64,000 nt of DNA. Origin: Sphagnum magellanicum (taxonomy: Eukaryota > Streptophyta > Sphagnopsida > Sphagnales > Sphagnaceae). Below are positions 1 to 8,814 of the stretch, piece after piece. The notes below the pieces were generated by a model. That model worked only from the letters and a program-made list of their open reading frames with translations. It was not told the origin of the DNA and did no database searches. How positions within the stretch are numbered: the first letter of the stretch is position 1; every line of letters starts with the position of its first letter. Location of the stretch: NCBI GenBank assembly GCA_021904315.1, contig CM038918.1:14709349-14773348 (forward strand), in the 5' to 3' direction. The translations under genes were made by a program, and so were the position numbers.

Positions 1-35
1 AGAAGAAGAAGGCGATGCCATCGCCTTCTTCTTCT
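1..35. repeat. Perfect hairpin at the window edge
   Basis: Bases 1-16 (AGAAGAAGAAGGCGAT) are the exact reverse complement of bases 20-35, leaving a 3-base loop. The arms are purine-rich (GAA)n on the left and (TTC)n on the right. The structure may continue beyond the window edge. Its function is unknown; it directly abuts the palindromic array. Confidence 0.8.
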
Positions 36-42
36 TCTTTGT

Positions 43-725
43 GCCGTGGAGCTTGCTACTCGGAGCTTGCTGCAGCAAGCTCCGAGTTCCAGAAAGCTCC
101 GGAGCTTGCTGCAACGCAAGCTCCAAAGCTTCGGAGCTTCTCCGGAGCTTGCATTTCTTTCATGCAGCAAGCTCCAAGCCCCGGAGAGCTCCGGAGCTTG
201 CCAAGCTCCGGCTAGGTCCGGGCTCACAGCAAGCAAGCTCCGAGTTCCGGAGCTTGCTGCAGCAAGCTCCAAGTAGGAGCTCGTAGCAAGCAAGCTCCGA
301 GCTCCGGAGCTTGCTGCAACACAAGCTCCGGAGCTTGCTGCTCAGAGCTTGCAGTAGCAAGCTTCGAGCTCCGGAGCTTGCTGCAACGCAAGCTCCGAGC
401 TCCGAGCTTGCAGCAAGCAAGCTCCGAGCTCCAGAGCTTGCTGCAACAAGCTTCGAACTCGCAACAAGCAAGCTCCGAGCTCGAGAGCTTACTGCAACGC
501 AAGCTCCGGAGCTTGCTGCTCGGAGCTTGTTGCAGCAAGCCCTGAGCTCGCAGCAAGCAAGCTCTGAGCTCTGAGCTTGCAGCAACCAAGCTCCGAGCTC
601 CGAAGCTTGTTGCAACGCAAGCTCCGAGCTCCGAGCTTGCTGCAGCAAGCTCCAAGCTCCGGAGAGGTCCGGAGCTTGCTGCAGCAAGCTCTGAGCTCCA
701 AAGCTTGCTGCTCGGAACTTGCATT
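43..725. repeat. Palindromic GC-rich repeat array A
   Basis: This is a dense array of short palindromic words. Examples are the 20-base perfect palindrome GAGCTTGCTGCAGCAAGCTC (first copy 63-82) and variants with CAACG in the centre, joined by CTCCGGAG-type palindromes. Several frames on both strands stay open and give the same low-complexity peptides (SSELA, KLRS, ACC), so the open frames follow from the repeat and do not indicate a gene. Unit length is irregular. The array ends where ordinary AT-rich sequence begins near 726. Confidence 0.85.
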
Positions 726-864
726 TCTCCGGAGCTCTCATTTTTTTCAGGTTGACTTGATTTGTAAGTATAATGTCCTCAATTCTTCTGAACATATCTA
801 AATTTCATTACAAGAGTGTTCTGCATAATTAGTTTGAAACCTTTCTCCTCATCTAACATCCTTA
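726..864. other. Unique AT-rich spacer between the two arrays
   Basis: About 140 bases of ordinary AT-rich sequence with no repeat words separate array A from array B. No gene is seen. Confidence 0.6.
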
Positions 865-1428
865 GAAAGCTTCGAGCTCCAGAGACCTCCGGAGCTTGCG
901 TTGCAACGCGAGCTCCGGAGCTTCCGAAGCTCCGGAGCTTGCTTGCTGCTGCAACGCAACAAGCTTTGGAGGATCTCCGGAACTAGCTTGCTTGCTGCTG
1001 CAACGCAGCAAGCTCCGGAGGATCTCCGGCTCCGGAGCTAGCTTGCTTGTTGCTGCAACGCAGCAAGCTCCGGAGCTAGCTTGCTTGTTGCTGCAACGCA
1101 GCAAGCTCCGGAGCTAGCTTGCTTGTTGCTGCAACGCAGCAAGCTCCGGAGCTTGCTTGCTGTTGCAACGCAACAAGCTCCGGAGGATCTTCGGCTTTGG
1201 AGCTTGCTTGCTTGCTGCTGCAATGCAGCAAGCTCCGGAGCTTGCTTGTTGTTACAACGTAGCAAGCTCCGGAGCTTCTCTGGCTCCGGCTTGCTGCGTT
1301 GCACCAGCAACCTCCGGAGCGTGAGAGCTTACTGCTGCAACACAGCAAACTCCGGAGCTTGTCCGGCTCCGGAGCTTGCTACAACTAAACTCTGCAACGC
1401 AGCAAGCTCCGGAGCGTCTCTTGCAGTA
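865..1428. repeat. Palindromic GC-rich repeat array B, 38-bp units in its centre
   Basis: It uses the same vocabulary as array A (GCAAGCTCCGGAGCTTGC words) but is more regular. The word CAGCAAGCTC starts at 1061, 1099 and 1137, an exact 38-bp period. Each unit holds a CAGCAAGCTCCGGAGCTAGC part and a TTGCTTGTTGCTGCAACG part, both nearly self-complementary. Variant units carry GGATCTCCGG or GGATCTTCGG. The array ends about 125 bp before the first ATG of the zinc-finger pseudogene. Confidence 0.85.
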
Positions 1429-1554
1429 GAAGAAAAAAAAGAACCCTGAACCTTTTACCCCATCCTCAATATTTTTTATTTTGCTTTGGTTTAGCTGATT
1501 AGAATTAACATTTAACAATAACTAGTGGTCTTTTGTTTAGGGTTGGAGGTTGGA

Positions 1555-3053
1555 ATGGGTAAGAGAAAAAGACTCAGGAAAAGCGGTGGTGGTGAGCTGG
1601 AGGTCAATATGCAAGATGTTGCATCAGATGAGGCGATTCTTCCAAGTGTTGCTATGGCAGATGTGATGATTCTTTTGCCATATGTTGCTGGAGGAGATGA
1701 GGGAGTTGTTGAGTCACATGTTGCTGCATTAGATGCAACAATTGTGAAGAAAAATTGTTGCATCAGATGCGACAATTATTCAACAAAATGTTGCATCAGA
1801 TGAAACAACTAGTGAACAAGATGTTGCATCAGATGAGGAAATTGATGAGCAAAATGGTGCTCTATCACAATTGAAACATAAAGATAGCATTGGTATAGAT
1901 TTTTTTAGAATTTGTGGACATCAGATTAAATACAGATTAAGAAAATTGTACAAGTTTCTTGAAGTTTAATTATATCCGCACCTTTCATCATTTGTTGGAA
2001 GGTGCAGGATTTTTTTTGTCAAATTTTTTTTATGCAATACCTGAAAACAATTCATGTTTATAGGAATAGTATGTGATTGTGGGATTTTATGATTTGTAAT
2101 ATCTACATTCTGTTTTTTTATCTTTCTTTTTTTGGCTTAGGTCCGGAAGTTGAATCTGATCAGGCAGCTTAGCCACTTGCACTTCTTTGTCCACCTAATT
2201 TGGCTCGAAAGGACAAGGAATGGACGCATGTTGGGTCCAAATGGAAGTGCAAAGTTGGCAATTACACTATTGCATATTGTGCGAAATGGCTGTTGACCAA
2301 ACACTTGAAGGAGGTGCATGGCTTGGTGGCTGAAAAGTCCAAACCTGGGAGGCCTTCAACTGCTACAGGAGGTCCTCGACATTAGGACCATGCCAAGATG
2401 AATGCTCACATCTTGGGAAATGCGATGGCTGTGCAGAGGCGGAACGATCAAATGGTGGCTAGTCGCGCTCGTGCCAAAGCACAACGCGAATGGGAAAACC
2501 TGGTAGCTGTTGCAAAACAGTGTCCACCATTCCCAAAACCAGGTTTGGTGAAATTAGTTTCAGAGCAACTTTTGAAAGTGTTGGGGTTTACTACTTGGGG
2601 TGTGGGCAGTGTGCCTCGAGATGCAAGATCGCGAATGGAGAAAGATGAAGACTTACAACGGATTATTCGATCCACCCGTTGCGCATATGCACGGCAACTC
2701 AAAACGGCATGGGATGCCAAATATTGGGATCGAAAGTCCAATAAAACAAGTCAGAAAAAACAGTTGGCAGTTGTTTTGGATTTTCATGAATCTAGAATGA
2801 TTCATGGAAGGTAAGAAACAATCATAAGCAATGTTTATTGTTTTTTTATTACATTTCATCCAAGGTGTGTTAAGGTTTAACTTGGTGGTTTTTGGGTGTT
2901 TATAGGGTTCAGGGCCAAACACAAGAAGAGTTTGTGGCAACTGCAGTTCAAGTGGAAATGCAACGTCGGCATTTATACACTACTCGTCATGCAACAAAGG
3001 CTGCAAATGCAACCGCTGCGTACCGAGCTAAACACGGGATTGTAAATTGCTAA
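1555..3053 (+). pseudogene. Broken BED/C2H2-like zinc-finger gene, three exons
   Basis: The three exons fit together: 1555-1892, 2141-2810 and 2906-3053, with GT-AG introns 1893-2140 and 2811-2905 and matching phases (1, then 2). Exon 1 starts MGKRKRLRKSGGGELEV and then holds four copies of a VASD(E/A) motif (DNA GTTGCATCAGATG). An extra base near 1750-1758 shifts the frame. Exon 2 encodes KWKCKVGNYTIAYC followed by a KHLKEVH motif, a Cys/His arrangement like a BED or C2H2 finger, then a basic KSKPGRPS segment, then an Arg/Lys-rich helical region. The last exon ends KHGIVNC. The frame is interrupted by TAG at 2170-2172 and TAG at 2383-2385, each inside otherwise continuous coding sequence. 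Family identity is not certain. I believe similar zinc-finger proteins form expanded, perhaps transposon-derived families in plants, but could not check. The breaks argue for a decayed copy; assembly error at all three sites is less likely. Confidence 0.62.
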
Positions 3054-3527
3054 ACATTGATATGGGTTAGGGTTTAGGGTTATACAGTTAGTTAGGTTTT
3101 ATAGCCCTTTTACTTTTTGGACTACCCAATTTTGAATTTTGATCCTTTGATATGTTATAGAGAACCAACATTTTTTTTTCATTGGGTTATTTATTAATTT
3201 TTCATACACCCATTTTTATACATCTTTTACCAATATAATAGTATCTTCTATTCACACTTGTTTTATGGTTAAGCATATGTCTTCTTTGTCATAATTTTTT
3301 TAGCACTTGAGATGTAAGAATCAAACCAAAGATCAAAATGAACATTGTGCAATACTTACATCTAATATAATAGCACTCACATCACTTGAAGAGTTTCAAA
3401 ACAATATACACATTTTAAACATATAAAATACCTACATCATTTTCTATTATAAATCCCATAAGGAGATTTTCAAATATGCAATACCCACATATACGTCCTA
3501 AAATAGTCACAGGCATATTACATTCAG
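3054..3527. other. Non-coding AT-rich flank with telomere-like motifs
   Basis: Starts just after the pseudogene stop with GGGTTAGGGTTTAGGG near 3065, a degenerate plant telomere motif. The rest is AT-rich, with no ORF of note. This may include the 3' flank of the dead gene. Confidence 0.5.
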
Positions 3528-3845
3528 TGCAATACCCGCATCTAAGTCCCATAATAGTCGTTGCAATTTTTGGCATCCCTTGCAATACCCGCATCTAAGT
3601 CCCATAATAGCCGCTGGTATTCTTGGCATCTCTTGCAATACCCGCATATGGGCCACCCATAGTTGTTGACATTCGTCATTCGTTGCAATACCTGCATATG
3701 GGTCCATGGTTTTCGTTGGGTTTTTTAACATTTCTTGCAATACTCGCATATAGTTTCCATAATAGCCACTGGTTTTTTTTTTTGTCTCTTGCAATACCCG
3801 CATATAGGTCCCATAATAGTTACTAGTTTTTTTCATTTTTTGCAA
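3528..3845 (-). repeat. ~53-bp tandem repeat, six degenerate copies
   Basis: The word TGCAATACCCGCATAT recurs at 3528, 3581, 3634, 3684, 3736 and 3790, a spacing of 50-54 bases. Units contain a GTCCCATAATAG segment. On the minus strand the core reads GCGGGTATTGCA, sharing GGTATTGCA with the 79-bp units further right, so the two repeat types may be related. Open frames on both strands here are repeat by-products. Confidence 0.8.
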
Positions 3846-3947
3846 AACTTACATTTTGTCATAAAATTAATTTAGGTATATAAAAAGACATATTTTGGGT
3901 ATCCATAGCACTATTTGTTATTTTGAAATGACATTACATGCGAGTTT

Positions 3948-4605
3948 TGCATTCAGGGTTTAAGGTTTAGGGTTAGGTTTTCACATAAGGTTTGCTTCTT
4001 ACCTTTGTGTGATAACTCCAACCTAATTTTCCTAATCTCTTTGAAGAAAATATATAATAAAATTGTATTAGGTCCCATATGTTTAAACCCAAAAAATTTC
4101 CCCCCAATTGAATATAAAATATTTTTGATAGTACATGAATTATCAACAAATTTTGACATATAATTAAATAATTAATAGACCATTATTTCAGATAATTTAA
4201 ATGATTAATTATCAAGAATTAGATAATCATTTATTTATTTGGAATAATTAACTATTCATTTGGCTTAACTTCATTTATTTGGATAATAAAAAGTTGGATC
4301 TAAAAATCAGATTAACTTTATTTGATTGATTAACTTTAATATATTTTTATTTTAATAAGTGATTAAAATCACTATTTAAGATAACTATTCCATGTTATAG
4401 ATTGCATGTTCAGCTTTTTCATGAAAAATTCATACACCAAAATAAGTTTGATCACAATTGCCATTATACTATTTATTCCACAAACAATACAATTTTTTTT
4501 CAAATTCATGAAACAAAATAAGAATCATGGTACTCCTAATCAACAACCCCAGCCTCACACCTTTGTTAACATATTATTTTGAAATTAATTAATTATTTTA
4601 GAATG
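3948..4605. repeat. ~650-bp duplicated segment, copy A
   Basis: From the GCATTCAGGGTTTAAGG area onward, this segment matches 5250-5900 over its whole length with scattered substitutions and small indels. Shared landmarks are CTTTGTGTGATAACTCCAAC, TTTCCCCC and ATTAATAGACCATTATTTCA. It is followed by the telomere-motif units. No gene is seen. Confidence 0.78.
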
Positions 4606-4800
4606 ACCCAAAATGTAGATATTACATTTAGGGTAGGATCTTCATTTAAAGAAGCTTAAACCCCACAACCGTATTTTTATAGTGGCCCAAAATGCAGGTA
4701 TTGCATGTAGGGTAGGATCTTCACTTAAAGAGGGTTTAAACCCCCCATGCGTACGTTCGAGGTGACCCAAAATGCAAGTATTGCATTTAGGGTTCAGTTT
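4606..4800. repeat. Diverged 79-bp-type telomere-motif units after copy A
   Basis: Holds about two and a half degenerate units, recognised by AATGCAGGTATTGCAT, TAGGGTAGGATCTTCA and TTTAAACCCC. They belong to the same family as the cleaner array at 5901-6345. Confidence 0.7.
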
Positions 4801-5249
4801 ATATCATTATTTATATATTAAGTGTTATGAATAACAATATATTTGGACCAATATTTAAACCAATATTATACATCATGAAAAATAAAGTTTACATAAGGAC
4901 TTATGTTATAAATCTATAAAATATAAAATATTTTTGACCCATTATATGAATATTTTAACAAAGAAAATATTTACTATATATCAAAAAAATGTAAATTAAA
5001 ATGTCAATTAAACATAGGATTAATATATGGGAGAGATCATTTTTATTATTATGTGAAACAGAAAAGAAGAAAGTAGAAAATTACGTGCTTTGAATTTTTT
5101 TTAAACATAATTTAAAATCTTGTTAAATTAAAGACTTTATATTTTATGTTTTTAGTGTGAATATACAACTTTCAAAGGGGAAAAAAAATATGAACATCTT
5201 TGAAAAATATTTAAGCTTGAACTTTTTATTTTTTGATCTTGACAAACTT
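4801..5249. other. AT-rich intergenic DNA
   Basis: Very AT-rich, with poly-A and poly-T runs. I see no gene or clear repeat. Confidence 0.5.
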
Positions 5250-5900
5250 TGTATTGCATTTAGGGTTGGGTTTTCACAGAAGGTTTGTTTTTTACCTTTG
5301 TGTGATAACTCCAACCTAATTTTCGCAATCTCTTTGAGAAAGATATAGAATGAAATTGGATTGTTTCACATATGTCTAAACCCTAAAATTTTCCCCCTAA
5401 TTTAATATAAAATATTTATGATAATTAATGAATTATCAACAAAATTTGTCATATAATTAAATAATTAATAGACCATTATTTCAGATAATTTAGATGATTA
5501 ATTATCAAGAATCAGATAATCATTTATTTATTTAAAATAATTAACTAATCATTTAGCTTAAATTTATTTACTTGAAAATAAAAAGTTGGATTTAATCAGA
5601 TTAATTAATTTGATATTTGATTGATTAACTTTAGTATATTTTTGTTTTAATAAGTTTTTGAAATCACTATTTAAGATAATTATTCCATGTTATAGATTGC
5701 AAGTTCAACTTTTTCATGAAAAGTTTTTACACCAAAATAAGCTTGATCACAATTGTCATTGTATTATTTGTTCCACAAACAATAGAACCTCTTTTAAAAT
5801 TCATGAAAAAAAATAAGAATCATGGATTCCTAATCAACAACCCCAACCTCCATACACACTTTTGTTAACATATGATTTTGAAATTAACTAATTATTTTAG
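5250..5900. repeat. ~650-bp duplicated segment, copy B
   Basis: Second copy of the segment at 3948-4605, in the same orientation about 1.3 kb downstream. The matching block runs from GCATTTAGGGTTGGGTTTTC through the ATTATCAAGAATCAGATAAT region to the start of the 79-bp array. The small open frame at its start arises inside the repeat and is not a gene. Confidence 0.78.
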
Positions 5901-6345
5901 AGTGACCCAAAATGCAGGTATTACATTTAAGGTAGGATCTTCATATAAAGAACCCTAAACCCACATGCGTACTTTCGGAGTGACCCTAAATGCAGGTATT
6001 GCATTTAGGGTAGGATCTTCATATAAAGAACCCTAAACCCCACATGCGTACTTTCGGAGTGACCCTAAATGCAGGTATTGCATTTAGGGTGGGATCTTCA
6101 TATAAAGAACCCTAAACCCCACATGCATACTTTCGGAGTGACCCCAAATGCAAGTATTACATTTAGGGTGGGATCTTCATATAAAGAACCCTAAACCCCA
6201 CATGCGTACTTTCGGAGTGACCCTAAATGCAGGTATTGCATTTAGGGTAAGATCTTCATATAAAGAAAGCTTAAACCCTACATGCGTCCTTTCAGAGTGA
6301 CCCAAAGTGCAGGTATTGCATTTAGGGTTGGGTTATTTCAAAGTG
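5901..6345. repeat. 79-bp tandem array with telomere-motif hairpins
   Basis: The landmark ACTTTCGGAG falls at 5971, 6050, 6129 and 6208, exactly 79 bp apart. A fifth variant copy is near 6288. Each unit carries CCCTAAATGC, a 7-base spacer and GCATTTAGGG (first clear copy 5984-6010), a 10-bp perfect inverted repeat containing the plant telomere word. A CCCTAAACCCC motif and a GATCTTCATATAAAG segment follow. Copies differ by only a few bases, so this array is younger than its surroundings. Confidence 0.9.
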
Positions 6346-6821
6346 ACTTTGCATATGCATATTGTGTTTAGGGCTAGGTCTTCACTTAAGGGTATCCAAA
6401 CCATTTAGATGGGTTTTTTTGAAATGTGGGTATTACATTTAGGTTTGTTTTTTCATTTCAACTTGAAATACCCAAACTTATACTTACCTTTACCAACTAG
6501 AATTTTGGGGTTTCGTTGCAATACCTACACCCGTACTTACTTTTACCAACTGGAATTTTGGGGCATAATTTCAATACTTGCATTTGTACTTACTTTTACC
6601 AAACCCTAACAAAAAAAAATCTTAGTGATATATGCCCTAAACCTAAAAAATTATACAAGCTATATAAATCATATAATGCAAAAGAAACTAATTTAAAAGA
6701 ACATAGGAAAAAATTTAAAAACCAAAATTCAAAGGTTTTAAACTATAAATATTTATTAAGTGAAAGAAAATACTTTAATCTTTAAAAATAATCAAATAAA
6801 TTTCATATAAAACCAAAAGAA
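6346..6821. other. Intergenic DNA with single repeat fragments
   Basis: Begins with a degenerate TTTAGGG-containing unit, then carries TACTTACTTTTACCAA-type short duplications around 6485-6600, then AT-rich sequence. No gene is seen. Confidence 0.5.
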
Positions 6822-7197
6822 AAGATATGTGTTTTATCTTTGTGTGATCCTTCCAACCTAATTTTTCCACTCTTTTTGAAGAAGATATAAAATGCAATTG
6901 TATTACTTCACATATGTGTAAACCCTAAAATTTTCCCCCCAAATTTAGCCTATTCTAGATTAATTACTATACATTTGTGAAAAACTTATTAATTAATTTG
7001 TGTCTCAACCCTAAACCTAAAAATTTCCCCCCAAATTTAGCTTACTTTAAATTAATTACTATACATTTATGAAAAACTTATCAATTAATTTATGTGTTTC
7101 AACCCTAAACCTAATGATTAAGTTAGTAGGGTATGTAATTAATAGAGTAGCTAGGTTAGTAGGGTAGGTGGTTAGTACAGTAGCTTGGTTAGCGGTG
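6822..7197. repeat. Partial third copy of the duplicated segment, copy C
   Basis: The block with CTTTGTGTGAT, CCAACCTAATTTTTCC and CCCTAAAATTTTCCCCCC recurs here, truncated. A second CTAAAAATTTCCCCCCAAAT occurrence near 7015 shows a short local duplication. It is again followed by telomere-motif units. Confidence 0.65.
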
Positions 7198-7390
7198 TGA
7201 CCCAAAATGCAAGTATTGCATTTAGGGTATGATCTTCGTATAAAGATGTTTAAACCTCACATGCGTATTTTCGAAATGGCCCAAAATGCAGGTATTGCAT
7301 TTAGGGTAAGATCTTTGTATAAAAAAAGCTTAAACCTCACATGCGTACTTTCGAAATGGCCCAAAATGCAGGTATTGCATTTAGGGTAAG
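7198..7390. repeat. 79-bp-type telomere-motif units after copy C
   Basis: About two and a half units with CCCAAAATGCAGGTATTGCA and TTTAGGGTAAGATCTT. The hairpin is imperfect here because the left arm reads CCAAAATGC. Confidence 0.78.
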
Positions 7391-7570
7391 GTTTTTAGGG
7401 TAGGGTATGTAATTAATAGGGTAGCTAGGTTAATAGGGTAGGTGGTGAGTACAGTAGCTAGGTTAGTAGGGTAGGTGATGAGTACAATAGCTAGGTTAAT
7501 AGGGTAGGTGGTAAGTACAGTAGCTAGGTTAGTAGGGTAGGTGGTGAGTGCAGTAGCTAGGTAGAAAAGT
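7391..7570. repeat. 33-bp tandem repeat, five copies
   Basis: The word TAGCTAGG starts at 7422, 7455, 7488, 7521 and 7554, exactly 33 bp apart. Each unit also carries TAGGGTAGGTGGTGAGTACA. An earlier diverged patch lies at 7120-7195. Confidence 0.9.
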
Positions 7571-8319
7571 GAACAGGGTAGCTATGTGTGAGGTCAGGTC
7601 CAGGGAAAAACGAGCAGCAACCAAAAAAAAAAATACAATGGTCAGCAGCAAAAAGAAATGGACTGTCATGAACCCCATCCGGCGCCAAATGAAAAAACGC
7701 AACCCATCCAGTGGACAGAACGGCCAACTGGTGCATTGGTGGCTGTTAATTCACTCTGGCCCTTACCTCGAGCTTTCAAGGAACCTACGTGGAACTGTGT
7801 ACAGGTTTGTAGAATTGGAACTAGAACTAAAACGAAAGTTAAACCAAAACTGGACCTGGGTCACATGTTTTTCAAAAAGAAAATGTAAGTCTAGAACCAT
7901 GGCTAACGAACTAATAACTAAAAGTTTTGGTATGGGCTACTTGAAATCGGATGGTGTAATTTATTGGTAATGTATGGTAGTATAATCCATGTTTCAATTA
8001 CCTTACCCTAGGGTCAGTTTTTAAAATAAATAATCCTTAAAACAGTGAAATGAATTTTTATGAAAATATGAAGTTGAGTTGTGGAAAACCATCATAACTA
8101 TTTTCAGCTAAAAGTCTGTATAATTTCACTCCTTGAACGACAATATGATAGTAGATCATGAAGTAATAATAAATTCAAATTTGCAAAAACGAATTCATGT
8201 TTTGAAAATTAATAATAATTTGTTTTGTTAAAGAGGAAATGGACACTAGGATACAGTAGTAACTTGATGGAGGGGGTGCCTCCCAAGTTCAATAAATATT
8301 CTTTTTTTTGGTTTTTGGT
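7571..8319. other. Intergenic DNA with a dispersed repeat fragment
   Basis: Around 7760-7960 the order of words (a CCTACGTGGAACTG region, then AACCATGGCTAACGAACTAA, then a TTTTGGTATGG region) resembles 10740-10950 and loosely 15270-15490, so this is probably a dispersed non-coding repeat. Two overlapping open frames here are lysine-rich and show no recognisable domain. I see no gene. Confidence 0.45.
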
Positions 8320-8710
8320 ATGATGAGCCAGTTTTGATTGGTGCATCACCCAGAAAAGTAAAGTTGAATTTGTGGAGTCTCACTAAAGTAGAAGGTTATA
8401 TTTTGAAGTCTGGCTCAGTTCCTCCCCTTTCATGCACCTAATAAGTGATAGGAGGGCAGCATTTTCGAAAACATACATGGGATAAAAATGAGGTACTATT
8501 GGGAACATGTTCAGGCACCCACTGGAAACTTAGAGGACATATTGCAAACTTGATAGGAACAAGGAAAATGGAAAAATCCCTTCCAAAGTTCCCCAAACCC
8601 GAAAGGAAAAAATCAGGGCCCCTTGAGTGCATGCTGAGTCTTTCCATTGGCCGCACAAAAAGTTGATTTTTGAAATGGTTTGTCACCATTTTCAACCTAG
8701 CTAGGCTAAT
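8320..8710 (+). repeat. Diverged copy of dispersed repeat R1
   Basis: Shares with the longer R1 copies the CCAAACCCGAAAGG, GCATGCTGAGTCTTTCCATT and CACCATTTTCAA words in the same order, but with many differences. No coding capacity is seen. Confidence 0.6.
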
Positions 8711-8814
8711 GGAAGGTTGGTGGAATATGAGTAAGTTTTGGGGTACTTATTGTTGCTTCTATTCATTCCCCACGATTTTTTTTCCCCTTGAAGAGGGCAT
8801 TTGATTGGGCTATC

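Noticed and set aside
15-1449. Many long open frames on both strands
   Set aside because: They are by-products of the palindromic repeat: the peptides are permutations of SSELA/KLRS/ACC with no domain and appear in all frames.
3507-3845. Regular ~53-bp spacing suggesting a CRISPR-like array
   Set aside because: Both the repeat and the would-be spacers are similar between units, so it is a plain tandem repeat. There are no cas genes and the DNA is eukaryotic.
3953-5348. Related small ORFs at 3953-4159 (minus) and 5157-5348 (plus)
   Set aside because: They lie in duplicated non-coding copies on opposite strands. Neither keeps coding character.
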